From JAPLGE01 sp964355545 (GTDB lineage: Bacteria > Bipolaricaulota > Bipolaricaulia > UBA7950 > UBA9294), in the NCBI GenBank assembly GCA_964355545.1, contig CAYHEK010000002.1, positions 1 to 47,999 of the forward strand: a DNA stretch of 47,999 bases, given 5' to 3'. The translations under genes were made by a program, and so were the position numbers. The number at the start of each line of letters is the position of its first letter. The first letter of the stretch is position 1. Below, in pieces: positions 1 through 8,168 of the stretch. Below the pieces are notes generated by a model, which was given only the letters and a program-made list of their open reading frames with translations, was not told where the DNA came from and ran no database searches.

Positions 1-407
1 TTGACGATGGAGGAGGAGAGGAAGCTGTACTGCCCCGCGGTCATGAAGAAGACCGTCTCGATGTCCGCGTTTAAGTCGCGGTTCGTGAGGGCCATCTGGA
101 ACTCGTAGTCGAAGTCGGAATTGGCGCGCAGGCCGCGCACGATCGCCTCGACCCCTTGTTCCTTCGCGCACTCGATCAGGAGGCCCTTGTAGCTTGTGAC
201 CTCGACACAGGAGAGGCCCTCTTCAGCCAGGGCCTCCTTGGTGATCTTGACCCGCTCCGCGAGCGAAAGGAGGGGGGTCTTGTTGGGGTTCGCCACGATC
301 GCGATCACGAGGCGGTCGAAGAGCTTCTTCGCCCGGCGGACGATGTCGATGTGGCCGTAGGTGATCGGGTCGAAGCTCCCTGGATAGATGGCACTCGCGA
401 TCGGCAT
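1..407 (-). CDS. coaD: Phosphopantetheine adenylyltransferase, 3' end cut by window edge
   Basis: Transfers AMP from ATP to 4'-phosphopantetheine, giving dephospho-CoA, the fourth step of cytoplasmic CoA synthesis. The 135 codons present begin MPIASAIYPGSFDPITYGH, the family's N-terminal nucleotide-binding signature with the T-x-G-H motif at residues 16-19. Further on is the conserved segment IVRGLRANSDFDYEFQMA, followed by ETVFFMTAGQYSFLSSS near the C-terminus. Family length is about 160 residues, so only the last 25 or so lie outside the window. The ATG at 405-407 has no convincing Shine-Dalgarno; a -10-like box ends 8 bases before it, so the mRNA may be leaderless. It diverges from the isocitrate dehydrogenase operon. 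The next CoA enzyme, coaE, is 12.7 kb away in the same window. Confidence 0.95.
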   Translation of the reverse strand, partial: MPIASAIYPGSFDPITYGHIDIVRRAKKLFDRLVIAIVANPNKTPLLSLAERVKITKEALAEEGLSCVEVTSYKGLLIECAKEQGVEAIVRGLRANSDFDYEFQMALTNRDLNADIETVFFMTAGQYSFLSSSIV

Positions 408-415
408 ACGGGACG

Positions 416-444
416 ATCCTAGCTCAACTCGCTCGTTCTCGCAA
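416..444 (-). promoter_or_regulatory. Predicted coaD promoter
   Basis: On the minus strand TTGCGA (439-444) and TAGGAT (416-421) are separated by exactly 17 bases. The -10 box ends 8 bases before the coaD ATG, which would put the transcription start at or 1-2 bases before the start codon. Inferred from sequence only. Confidence 0.45.
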
Positions 445-476
445 CGGCCGCGGCGACGTCCGGCCGCGCGGGCCGG

Positions 477-482
477 TATAAT
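477..482 (+). promoter_or_regulatory. -10 box for the isocitrate dehydrogenase operon
   Basis: A perfect TATAAT lies 28 bases before the ATG at 511. No good -35 hexamer is present at 17-base spacing (the bases there are GC-rich), so this is a -10 call only. The leader would be about 22 bases and includes a GGAGGG ribosome binding site at 499-504. Confidence 0.4.
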
Positions 483-510
483 GGACGCTAACACCACGGA
501 GGGAGGGACG

Positions 511-1629
511 ATGGCCAAGTACAAGGTTGCCTGGCTTCCGGGGGACGGGGTCGGGGAGGAGGTCCTCGCCGCGGCGAGGCTCGTTCTGGATCGTGTCGAC
601 CTGGACGCGACCTACACCCGCGGCGACATCGGCTGGGAGTTCTGGAAGTCGGAGGGGAACGCCCTCCCGCAGCGGACGATCGACCTGTTGAAGTCGACCG
701 ACGTCTGTCTCTTCGGCGCGATCACCTCGAAGCCCAAGGACGAGGCGGCGGCGGAGCTTGACCCGAAGCTCCACGGAAAGGGGTTCGTCTACTCAAGCCC
801 GATCGTCGCCCTGCGGCAGCTCTTCAACCTGCACACGAACCTGCGGCCGTGCAAGGCGTACCCCGGGAACCCGCTCAACCTGTGGGACGACATCGACCTC
901 GTCGTCTTCCGCGAGAACACGGAGGACCTCTACGCGGGCGTGGAGTGGCACCCCGTGCCGGCCGAGGTCCGCCGCGCCCTGGAGACTCACCCCAAGATGA
1001 AGATGTTCAGCGGCGTGGCGAACGAGGACATGGCGATCTCGACGCGGATCATCACGCGCAAGGCCTGCCAGACGATCGTGCGCGACGCGTTCGAGTACGC
1101 GAAGGCGCACGGCTACAAGACGGTCACTGTGGTCGAGAAGGCGAACGTGATCCGTGAGACCTCCGGCCTCATGCTGCGCGAGGCGCGCGCCGTCGCGGCG
1201 GACTACCCGGGGATCGAGCTTTGGGAGAGAAACGTCGACGCGATGTGCATGTGGCTCGTCAAGAACCCCCAGGACTACGGCGTCCTCGTCTCGTCGAACC
1301 TGTTCGGGGACATCCTGTCCGACCTCGCCGCCCAGCTCGTCGGGGGACTCGGGTTCGCCTCGGCGGGGAACATCGGCGATCGCTACGCGATCTTCGAGCC
1401 CACGCACGGCTCGGCCCCCAAGTACGCCGGGCAGAACAAGGTGAACCCGATCGCCACGATCCGCGCGGCGAAGATGATGCTCGACTACCTGGGAGAGAAA
1501 GAGAAGGCGGACTCGATCGAGCGGGCCATCGCGCGGGTGATCGCCGAGGGCCGCGTGTGCACCTACGACATGGGCGGGAGCGCCACGACGAGCGGGATGG
1601 CCGAGGCGATCGCCGCGGCGATCGCCTAG
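511..1629 (+). CDS. NAD-dependent isocitrate dehydrogenase family protein
   Basis: Member of the isocitrate/isopropylmalate dehydrogenase family, oxidatively decarboxylating a 2R,3S-hydroxyacid with NAD(P). The 372-residue protein starts MAKYKVAWLPGDGVGEEVL, the family N-terminus. It carries FRENTEDLYAGVEW, which resembles NAD-isocitrate dehydrogenases more than LeuB, and the metal/cofactor region DILSDLAAQLVGG followed by EPTHGSAPKYAGQNKVNP. I chose the ATG at 511 because it has GGAGGG just upstream and matches the family start; the open frame extends to 388, but that part is not conserved-looking. The MmgE/PrpD gene begins 9 bases after its stop, so the two are co-transcribed. Isocitrate is the best guess for substrate; homoisocitrate or isopropylmalate cannot be excluded by eye. 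Confidence 0.85.
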   Translation: MAKYKVAWLPGDGVGEEVLAAARLVLDRVDLDATYTRGDIGWEFWKSEGNALPQRTIDLLKSTDVCLFGAITSKPKDEAAAELDPKLHGKGFVYSSPIVALRQLFNLHTNLRPCKAYPGNPLNLWDDIDLVVFRENTEDLYAGVEWHPVPAEVRRALETHPKMKMFSGVANEDMAISTRIITRKACQTIVRDAFEYAKAHGYKTVTVVEKANVIRETSGLMLREARAVAADYPGIELWERNVDAMCMWLVKNPQDYGVLVSSNLFGDILSDLAAQLVGGLGFASAGNIGDRYAIFEPTHGSAPKYAGQNKVNPIATIRAAKMMLDYLGEKEKADSIERAIARVIAEGRVCTYDMGGSATTSGMAEAIAAAIA

Positions 1630-1638
1630 GAGGGGCGG

Positions 1639-3015
1639 ATGGACTCGATCAGTCGAGAGATGGCGCGCTTCGCGCGCTCCCTCTCCTACGAGGCAATCCC
1701 GGAAGCGGCGCGGCGGGAGGCGACGCGGTTCTTGCTCGACAGCGTCGGCTGCGGCCTGGCGGCCCTCGACCTTCCCGACATGCGGGCGGCGTACCGCTAC
1801 GTGCGCTCACTCGGCGGGAGGAGGCAGGCGACGATCATCGGCCACGGGACGCGGACGACCCTCCCGGACGCGGCGCTCATGAACGCCCTCCTCATTCGGG
1901 CCCTTGACTACAACGACATCTACTGGAAGCAGGACCCCTCTCACCCCTCCGACATCATCCCGGCGGCGCTTGCGGCCGGAGAAGAGCGGGGAGCGACGGG
2001 GAAGGACCTGATCGTCGGAATCGTGATCGCCTACGAGCTCGAGATGCGGATGTGCCTTGCGGCGAGCCCGGGCATCCGCGAGGTGGGGTGGCACCACGCG
2101 AGCCTCACTCAATTTGTGAGCCCGCTCGTCGCGGGGCGGATGCTCGGCCTCTCCGAGGACGAGATGGTCGCCGCGGTCGGGATCAGCGGCTCGAGCCACT
2201 TCACCCTCGGCGGGGTCGTCGCCGGGCACCTGACGAACATGAAGAACACGGCCGACCCCATGGCGACCGAGGCCGGCGTGCGCGCCGCCCTCCTCGCCCG
2301 GACGGGCTACACCGGGCCGGTCGAGGTCTTCGAGGGGAAGGAAGGGACCTTCGCCGTGATCAAGAACGTCACCTGGGACCAAAAGGCGTTCACGGACGGC
2401 CTGGGAGAGACGTTCCTCATCACGGAGTGCGGCTACAAGGCCTTCCCCACCGAGGCCCTCACCCACCAGCCGATCACGGCGACGATCGACCTCGTGAAGG
2501 AGAATCGGATCGACCCGCGCGAGGTCGAGCAGGTCCTCGTGAAGACGACGACGCGCGGGGCGGACATCCTCTCCGACCCGAGCAAGTACCAGCCGACGAC
2601 GAAGGAGACGGCCGACCATTCGCTCCCCTACGGGATCGCCGTCGCCGTGGCCAGGGGGCACGTCCTTCCCTCCGACTTCGAGGAGGCCGCGCTCAAGGAC
2701 CCGCTCGTGTGGGAGCTCCTTCCCAAGATCAAAGTGCTGGCCGATCCCGAGATCGACCGTCTCTTCCCCAAAGTGAAGCGGGCGATCGTCACGATCACGA
2801 CCAAGGGCGGCGCGACTCACACGAAACAGGAGGACTTCGCCAAAGGCCAGCCGGAGCGTCCGCTCTCCGACGAGGAGCTCGTCGCGAAGTTCCGCTCCAA
2901 TGCGGAAGCGGTCATGTCGAGGCGCCGCCAGGAACGGGTCGTGGAGAGGACCCTTGCCCTGGAGAAGGTGGACAGGGTGAGCGATTACATGCGCCTCCTC
3001 GTCCGCGACCGCTGA
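1639..3015 (+). CDS. MmgE/PrpD family protein (2-methylcitrate dehydratase-like)
   Basis: The MmgE/PrpD family includes 2-methylcitrate dehydratase, cis-aconitate decarboxylase and related hydratases of tricarboxylic acids. The 458-residue product has the usual length. It shows the all-helical N-terminal domain (FLLDSVGCGLAA, residues about 33-44), then HPSDIIPAALAAGE, then the conserved GWHHASLTQ and NMKNTADPMATEAGV segments, and the alpha/beta lid domain after about residue 270. An AGGAGGGG ribosome site precedes the ATG. It sits 9 bases behind an isocitrate-type dehydrogenase and 22 bases before mutY. The pairing suggests it may supply the dehydrogenase's hydroxyacid substrate, as an aconitase-like or methylcitrate enzyme; this is inference. 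No prpB or prpC lies nearby. Confidence 0.85.
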   Translation: MDSISREMARFARSLSYEAIPEAARREATRFLLDSVGCGLAALDLPDMRAAYRYVRSLGGRRQATIIGHGTRTTLPDAALMNALLIRALDYNDIYWKQDPSHPSDIIPAALAAGEERGATGKDLIVGIVIAYELEMRMCLAASPGIREVGWHHASLTQFVSPLVAGRMLGLSEDEMVAAVGISGSSHFTLGGVVAGHLTNMKNTADPMATEAGVRAALLARTGYTGPVEVFEGKEGTFAVIKNVTWDQKAFTDGLGETFLITECGYKAFPTEALTHQPITATIDLVKENRIDPREVEQVLVKTTTRGADILSDPSKYQPTTKETADHSLPYGIAVAVARGHVLPSDFEEAALKDPLVWELLPKIKVLADPEIDRLFPKVKRAIVTITTKGGATHTKQEDFAKGQPERPLSDEELVAKFRSNAEAVMSRRRQERVVERTLALEKVDRVSDYMRLLVRDR

Positions 3016-3037
3016 GCGAGCCAGCCGCGAGAGGCCC

Positions 3038-4144
3038 TTGCACCCCTCCCCCCCGGCAGTTCGGGCGATCCAACGGGCGCTCCTTTCCTGGTACGAGGCG
3101 CATCGTCGTGACCTCCCTTGGCGGCGGGCGGAGGACCCCTACGCGATCTGGATCTGTGAGGTCATGCTCCAGCAGACGCAGGTCGCGACCGCGACGCCCT
3201 TCTACGAGCGCTTCCTCGCGCGATTCCCGGATGTCCGGACGCTCGCGCAGGCGTCGCTCGACGAGGTCCTGAAGGCGTGGGAGGGGCTCGGCTACTACGC
3301 GCGGGCGAGGAACCTCCATCGGGCGGCGCAAGAGGTCGTGACGGCGCACGGGGGCAGGCTTCCCGACTCGTACGAGGGGTTGTTGGCCCTCCCCGGGATC
3401 GGCCGCTACACGGCGGGGGCGATCGCGAGCATCGCCTTCGGCCGCGACGAGCCGGTCCTAGACGGGAACGTCGTCCGCGTCCTCTCTCGACTCTTCGCCG
3501 TGGAGGAAGACCCGCAGAGGACCAAGGTCCGGAGCATGTTATGGGACCTCGCGACCACCCTCCTTCCTGCGGGGAAGGCGAGCCGGTTTAATCAGGCCCT
3601 GATGGACCTCGGCGCGACCCTGTGCACCCCGCGGGCTCCGCGGTGCCCGTCCTGTCCGCTCGCTCGTCTCTGCGAGGCCAAGCGCCTCAGCCGGCAGGAC
3701 GAGTTCCCAAGACCGAGGAAGAAGAAGACCATCCCCCACATCGAGGTCGCGGCGGGCCTCGTGTGGGATCGTCCCCGCTCCTCGCGAGGGGCGAGGCTCC
3801 TCATCACGAAGCGAAGAGAAGACGACATGCTGGGGGGCCTGTGGGAGTTCCCGGGCGGGCGGAGGGAGGACGGAGAGACGCTCGAGGAGTGCCTCGCGCG
3901 GGAACTTGCGGAGGAACTAGGGATCGAGGTGGAGATCGAAGCGCCCTTCCTGACCGTGAAGCACGCCTACTCGCACTTTCGCATCACCCTTACGACCTTC
4001 CACTGCCTCCACACAGCGGGGGAGCCTCGGGCGATCGGCTGCGCGGAGTGGCGGTGGGCCGCGCCCAGAGACCTCGACCGCTACGCCTTCGCCCGCGCCG
4101 ACCGGCGGATCATCGCTGCGCTGTCGCTAGGGAGTGGCTCCTAA
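3038..4144 (+). CDS. mutY: A/G-specific adenine glycosylase
   Basis: Removes adenine mispaired with 8-oxoguanine in base excision repair. In the 368-residue protein I see the HhH-GPD fold: catalytic Glu41 in EVMLQQTQV, the helix-hairpin-helix LPGIGRYTAGAI (118-129), and catalytic Asp142 in LDGNVVR. A 4Fe-4S loop follows with C-x6-C-x2-C-x5-C spacing (Cys196, 203, 206, 212). A C-terminal Nudix-like domain (about 230-365, with GGLWEFPGGRREDGETLEECL) recognises 8-oxoG. The start is a TTG with GAGAGG a few bases upstream; no better start fits the family. It is the third gene of the 511-4144 operon. Its TAA stop overlaps the TAG stop of the convergent lipoprotein gene within CTAA. Confidence 0.95.
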   Translation: MHPSPPAVRAIQRALLSWYEAHRRDLPWRRAEDPYAIWICEVMLQQTQVATATPFYERFLARFPDVRTLAQASLDEVLKAWEGLGYYARARNLHRAAQEVVTAHGGRLPDSYEGLLALPGIGRYTAGAIASIAFGRDEPVLDGNVVRVLSRLFAVEEDPQRTKVRSMLWDLATTLLPAGKASRFNQALMDLGATLCTPRAPRCPSCPLARLCEAKRLSRQDEFPRPRKKKTIPHIEVAAGLVWDRPRSSRGARLLITKRREDDMLGGLWEFPGGRREDGETLEECLARELAEELGIEVEIEAPFLTVKHAYSHFRITLTTFHCLHTAGEPRAIGCAEWRWAAPRDLDRYAFARADRRIIAALSLGSGS

Positions 4145-4743
4145 AACCTGATCTCAATGCCGATTCCACCGCTCAGGAGCCCGCCCCAGGAGTCCACCTC
4201 GATGAGGAGGCGGACGTTCGGGGAGAGGACGAGGTACAGCCCACCAGCGAATTGGTGGATGAGGTCGAGTTCTCCCCCGCCAAGCGGCAGAAGGGGCCGG
4301 TACACGAAGTAGATTGGGAGGAAGGGGATGGTGCTATCGAAGTAGACCGACCCTTCGAGGCCCCAACCGAACGTGCCGCTACTGTTGCCCCCGCCCAGTC
4401 CGAGCGCGAGGGCGAAGCTGTCCGGTTGGTCAAACAAGGTGACTTTGAGGTCGCCCACCGCCCCGAGAAAGCCCACGTCTCCAGTGGACAGGTTGACCAT
4501 CGCGCCGCTCCGCAGTCCGAGCTCAAGGTTGTCGGTGAGTCCAACGGCGACGCGTCCCTGCGGAGTGATGCGCCAGCCTTCGGCGCTGTCAAAGAGATTC
4601 ATAGCGGCCATGGCGATGGTGATGGCCGCCCTCCCCTTTCCCACCGATCGCGCGGTCTCGAAGACGTTGAAGAAGCAGCCTGTCAAGAGAAGGAGTGTGA
4701 GGAGCAGCGCGATTGCCGTAATGGCTCGTGCTCTTACCTTCAT
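4141..4743 (-). CDS. Predicted outer-membrane beta-barrel lipoprotein, function unknown
   Basis: I do not recognise the family. The 200-residue product begins with a basic, hydrophobic signal peptide ending in a lipobox, LLLTGC (Cys near residue 22). The mature part is rich in alternating polar/hydrophobic strands with Gly, Ser and aromatic residues (VAVGLTDNLELGLRSG, LGLGGGNSSGTFGWGLEGS) and ends GGIGIEIRF, a terminal Phe like the beta-signal of outer-membrane barrels. This is consistent with a diderm envelope. The ATG at 4743 was chosen because it gives the signal peptide; an in-frame ATG lies 39 bases further upstream. Convergent with mutY, sharing CTAA at the stops, and divergent from the 4900 gene. 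Confidence 0.7.
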   Translation of the reverse strand: MKVRARAITAIALLLTLLLLTGCFFNVFETARSVGKGRAAITIAMAAMNLFDSAEGWRITPQGRVAVGLTDNLELGLRSGAMVNLSTGDVGFLGAVGDLKVTLFDQPDSFALALGLGGGNSSGTFGWGLEGSVYFDSTIPFLPIYFVYRPLLPLGGGELDLIHQFAGGLYLVLSPNVRLLIEVDSWGGLLSGGIGIEIRF

Positions 4744-4841
4744 GATCGACCACCCCGTTGCGTTTGAGAGATCGCGGCTCACTCTGTGCCATGAACGGAC
4801 GGCCTGTCAAGTCCTGCGCCTTGTCCGAGGCTGGGGCAGAG

Positions 4842-4870
4842 TTGACTTGCCCGGCCGGTTCTGGAAAGAT
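4842..4870 (+). promoter_or_regulatory. Possible promoter of the 4900 gene
   Basis: TTGACT (4842-4847) and AAAGAT (4865-4870) are 17 bases apart, 29 bases before the TTG start. The -35 is good but the -10 is poor, so this is tentative. An opposing TTGACA (4805-4810, minus strand) may belong to the divergent lipoprotein gene. Confidence 0.3.
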
Positions 4871-4899
4871 CTCGCCTCAAGAGAAAGGGGGTATCGGGA

Positions 4900-5772
4900 T
4901 TGAAGAGGGCGTGGATCTTTTGGTTCCTTTTTGTTCTGGTCTTCGTTGTGGTTTCGTCTGCGGCGCAGGTCGATGAGATGATCCGGGCGGCCGACGCTGC
5001 TTTCAACCCGCAGGAAGAGGGGTTTGACTTCGAGGCGTACGAGGGGAGGCTGCGGGAGGCGATCGCGGCCTACGAGGCGGCCCTCCCTCTCCTGCCGGAG
5101 GACTCGCTCCAAACGCGCTCTTACGTCCTCAATCGCCTGGCGGAGGCTTGTTTTGAACTCGCGACCGCCTACTTGAGCGACCGCGACGACGAGGAGAAGA
5201 TCTTCGGCGCGGGGACAGACTATGCGCTCACGAGCCTCCGCCTCGACCCAGACTTCGGCCGCGTGGAGGCAGAAAGCGGGTTCCGCGCCGCGCTCCGCGC
5301 GGCGAAGGACGTCGCCGCGATCTTCTGGTACGGGAACAACCTCGGCCGCTACATCGAGTTTCATCTACTCACGGCGCTCACAGGAGGGATGAAGGACGCG
5401 GAGGCCTCCTTCCTTCGGGCGATCGAGCTCGACGAGGCCTATCTCGCCGGAGGCCCGTGGCGAGCGCTCGGGTCGTACCTCGCCCAGGTGCCGGCCATCC
5501 TCGGCGGGGACCTGGAACGGGCCGGGGAGGCGTTTCGCCGCGCGATCGAGCTCGGCCCGGACTACCTCGAGAACTACCTGAACTACGCGGAGTACTACGC
5601 CAAGGGAAAGAAGGACTGGACCATCTTCTGTCAGGAGGTCAAAACGGCCCTGACCCTGGCGCAGGATAAGTCCATCATGGGGCGCTGGCCGCTCTACAAT
5701 GCCCTTGCCGTGCGGCGAGCCGAGGGGCTCTCGCTCCTCGAGGTGGAGGGGAAGCCGGTCTGTCCGAAGTGA
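4900..5772 (+). CDS. Secreted TPR-like protein, possibly TRAP transporter TatT-like
   Basis: A 290-residue protein with an N-terminal signal peptide or anchor (KRAWIFWFLFVLVFVVVSSA) followed by helical repeats. The repeats EASFLRAIELDEAYLAGGPW and GEAFRRAIELGPDYLENYLN (about residues 168-235) have tetratricopeptide character, and the mid-region resembles the TRAP-transporter T-component (TatT) family. No TRAP permease genes are adjacent, so a transport role is only a family-level hint; it could equally be a periplasmic scaffold. The TTG start follows AAAGGGGG and gives a complete signal peptide. The gene stands alone between a divergent lipoprotein gene and the aldehyde oxidoreductase gene 111 bases downstream. 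That gap holds a short GC hairpin (CGGAC/GTCCG) without a T tract. Confidence 0.65.
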   Translation: MKRAWIFWFLFVLVFVVVSSAAQVDEMIRAADAAFNPQEEGFDFEAYEGRLREAIAAYEAALPLLPEDSLQTRSYVLNRLAEACFELATAYLSDRDDEEKIFGAGTDYALTSLRLDPDFGRVEAESGFRAALRAAKDVAAIFWYGNNLGRYIEFHLLTALTGGMKDAEASFLRAIELDEAYLAGGPWRALGSYLAQVPAILGGDLERAGEAFRRAIELGPDYLENYLNYAEYYAKGKKDWTIFCQEVKTALTLAQDKSIMGRWPLYNALAVRRAEGLSLLEVEGKPVCPK

Positions 5773-5883
5773 AGACCGCGATCCCCCGTTGGGGCTTGAG
5801 AATCGGGAAGAGCATTCCTAAACTCCAGTCCGCGGCGGACGGTTGTCCGTCGGTTCGCGAGAAGGATCTCTAAGGAGGACGCG

Positions 5884-8046
5884 ATGGGGAAGCGCGCGGG
5901 GTATCGGATCCTGTTTGAAATGGCGTACCCGCCGATCCCGGTGGAGCGCGGCTACACGGGTCAGACGCTGTACGTTCACCTTGGCACGGGGAAGATCGAG
6001 AGCCGGCCGGTGACACCGATGATGAAAGAGGTCTTCGTCGGCGGGCGAGGGTTCGGCCTGTGGCGCCTGTGGAACGCGGTCACGGCGAAGACGACCTGGG
6101 ACGATCCGGAAAACGAGATCGTGATTTCGCCCGGGCCGATCGGCGGGATCACGACCTACCCCGGCACAGGGAAGTCGCTTGTCGTCAGCCTCTCGCCTAC
6201 GACGGGGAGCGTGATCGATTCAAACGTCGGCGGCTACTTTGGGCCCTACCTCAAGCTTGCGGGCTGGGATGCCCTCGAGATCCAGGGGAAGGCAAAAAGC
6301 GACGTCATTCTCTTCATCGACGGCGACGCGGGGCGCGTGGAGGTCCTCGAGTGTCCGGAGAAGGACCCAAACACCCACATCCTCTCGGAGAGGCTGACGC
6401 GCGCCTTCGCCGACTCCGAGGAGCCGCGGGACCTCGTCGCCGTCTCGACCGTGACCGCGGGGACGGGTGCCGCGCACACGCGCCTGGGCTGCCTTAACTT
6501 CAGCTTCTACGACACAAGGCGCAAGGCGGCGCGCGTCAAGCAGGCGGGCCGGGGCGGGATCGGGACGGTCTTCCGCGACAAGGGACTCGCGGCGCTTGTC
6601 GTAAAGCGATCCGGCCTGCGCGCGGATTCCATGGGTCCGGCGGACCTTGAGCGCCTGCGGCGGGCAGGGGAGCGGATCAACAAGGAGATCCTGGAACTCG
6701 ACGCGGCGCAGAACGACATGCGAAGCGTGGGGACCGCAAACCTCGTCGAGGTGATGGACGAGTTCGATCTCCTCCCGGTTCACAACTACCGCTTTGGCTC
6801 GCACCCCGACGCGACGAAGATCGCCTCGTCGGTCTGGCGGGAGCGCTTCACGCAGGGGGTCCCGGACGGGTGTTGGTTTGGCTGCACGATGTCCTGCTCG
6901 CACGCCGTGGACCGCTTCACCCTGAGGGCCGGCCCGTACCAGGGCGAGACGGTGATGGTCGACGGTCCGGAGTACGAGACGGTCGCTGGGTGCGCGAACA
7001 TGGGGATCTTCGACCCGGACTTCGTCCTGGAGATGAACTTCTACTGCGACACCTACGGGATCGACACCATCTCCTTCACCACCGCGACCGCCTTCGCCAT
7101 GGAGTGCTACGAGGCGGGGATCTTGAACGTGAAGAGGACGGGAGGGCTCGACCTCCGTTTCGGGAGCGCGCAGGCGACGCTTGAGCTCTTGCACCAGATG
7201 GGGCGAGGGGAGGGGTTCGGGATCGTGGTCGGGCAGGGGATCCGGCGGATGAAGGAGATCTTCGCCCGCGAGCACGGGGCCGATCCGGCCTTCCTTGAGA
7301 GCATCGGGATGGAGTGCAAGGGCCTCGAGTACTCCGAGTACGTGACGAAGGAGTCGCTCGCCATGCAGGGCGGCTACGGCCTCGCGAACAAGGGCCCGCA
7401 GCACGACGAGGCGTGGCTTATCTTCATGGACATGGTGAACAACCAGATCCCCACGTTCAAGGACAAGGCGGAGGCCCTCCATTACTTCCCCATGTGGCGG
7501 ACCTGGTTCGGTCTCGTGGGGCTGTGCAAGCTCCCCTGGAACGACATCGAACCCTCCGACAACCGGACGCGCCACAGCGGAATCGAGGCGGCGAAGGTCC
7601 CGGAGCACGTCCACAACTACTGCGACCTCTTCTCCGGGGTCACCGGGATCGAGGTCGTCCCTCAGGACCTCATCCTCCAGTCGGAGCGGGTGTACAACTT
7701 CCAGCGCGCCTTCAACCTGCGGATGGGGTTCGGGCGACGCGAGCAGGATCGGATCCCCTACCGCTCCGCCGGTCCGGTGACCGAGGAGGAGTACGCCTCG
7801 CGCGCAGAGCGCTACGACAAGCAGCTCAAAGAGAAGGTCGGGATCGACCCGCAGGGGATGTCCACCGCGGAGAAGGTGCAGGCGCTGCGAGAGTTCCGCG
7901 AGGCGGAGTATGAGAAGCTCTGCGACGCGGTCTACGAGCGCCGCGGCTGGACGAGGGACGGCGTCCCCACGCTTGCGACCCTGAAGCGCCTGGGGATCGA
8001 CTTCCCGGACGTGGTCGAGGTCGTGCGGCCTTACCAGAAAGACTAG
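5884..8046 (+). CDS. Aldehyde ferredoxin oxidoreductase family protein
   Basis: The AOR family uses a tungsten- or molybdenum-bis-pyranopterin and a 4Fe-4S cluster to oxidise aldehydes, or reduce acids, with ferredoxin in the cytoplasm. The 720-residue product has the family N-terminal domain (GYTGQTLYVHLGTGKIESRP, then VGGRGFGLWRLWN) and pterin-binding stretches such as GTGAAHTRLGCLNFS and KQAGRGGIGTVFRDKGLAALVVK. Cluster cysteines are Cys330, 334 and 338 (DGCWFGCTMSCSHAV) and probably Cys548. The C-x3-C-x3-C spacing differs from the C-x2-C-x3-C of classical AOR, suggesting a separate subfamily and unknown substrate. AAGGAGG at 5873-5879 sets the ATG. It is about 100 residues longer than Pyrococcus AOR. 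It stands alone; gyrB follows from its own promoter. Confidence 0.85.
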   Translation: MGKRAGYRILFEMAYPPIPVERGYTGQTLYVHLGTGKIESRPVTPMMKEVFVGGRGFGLWRLWNAVTAKTTWDDPENEIVISPGPIGGITTYPGTGKSLVVSLSPTTGSVIDSNVGGYFGPYLKLAGWDALEIQGKAKSDVILFIDGDAGRVEVLECPEKDPNTHILSERLTRAFADSEEPRDLVAVSTVTAGTGAAHTRLGCLNFSFYDTRRKAARVKQAGRGGIGTVFRDKGLAALVVKRSGLRADSMGPADLERLRRAGERINKEILELDAAQNDMRSVGTANLVEVMDEFDLLPVHNYRFGSHPDATKIASSVWRERFTQGVPDGCWFGCTMSCSHAVDRFTLRAGPYQGETVMVDGPEYETVAGCANMGIFDPDFVLEMNFYCDTYGIDTISFTTATAFAMECYEAGILNVKRTGGLDLRFGSAQATLELLHQMGRGEGFGIVVGQGIRRMKEIFAREHGADPAFLESIGMECKGLEYSEYVTKESLAMQGGYGLANKGPQHDEAWLIFMDMVNNQIPTFKDKAEALHYFPMWRTWFGLVGLCKLPWNDIEPSDNRTRHSGIEAAKVPEHVHNYCDLFSGVTGIEVVPQDLILQSERVYNFQRAFNLRMGFGRREQDRIPYRSAGPVTEEEYASRAERYDKQLKEKVGIDPQGMSTAEKVQALREFREAEYEKLCDAVYERRGWTRDGVPTLATLKRLGIDFPDVVEVVRPYQKD

Positions 8047-8093
8047 ACCTGGTCGCAGCCTCCGCCGCGCGAGTCATCAAAATGGAGAACGGT

Positions 8094-8125
8094 CCTCGCT
8101 GAGTTGGAGAGGCGAGGCTCTTTTT
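8094..8125 (+). terminator. Weak hairpin plus T tract after the AOR gene
   Basis: CCTCGC (8094-8099) pairs with GCGAGG (8112-8117) around a 12-base loop, followed by CTCTTTTT. The stem is only 6 bp and the T tract runs into the gyrB -35 box, so it is a weak terminator candidate. Confidence 0.35.
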
Positions 8126-8152
8126 GAAGTCCGAAGGGGATTTTGCTATAAT
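8124..8152 (+). promoter_or_regulatory. gyrB promoter with extended -10
   Basis: TTGAAG (8124-8129), a 17-base spacer and perfect TATAAT (8147-8152) preceded by TG one base upstream (extended -10). Transcription would start near 8159, leaving a leader of only about 10 bases before the ATG at 8169. Confidence 0.7.
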
Positions 8153-8168
8153 TCCACCGGGTGGTGGT

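Noticed and set aside
5838..5852. Hairpin CGGAC/GTCCG between the TPR-like and AOR genes
   Set aside because: Five base pairs with no following T tract; could arise by chance in such GC-rich sequence.
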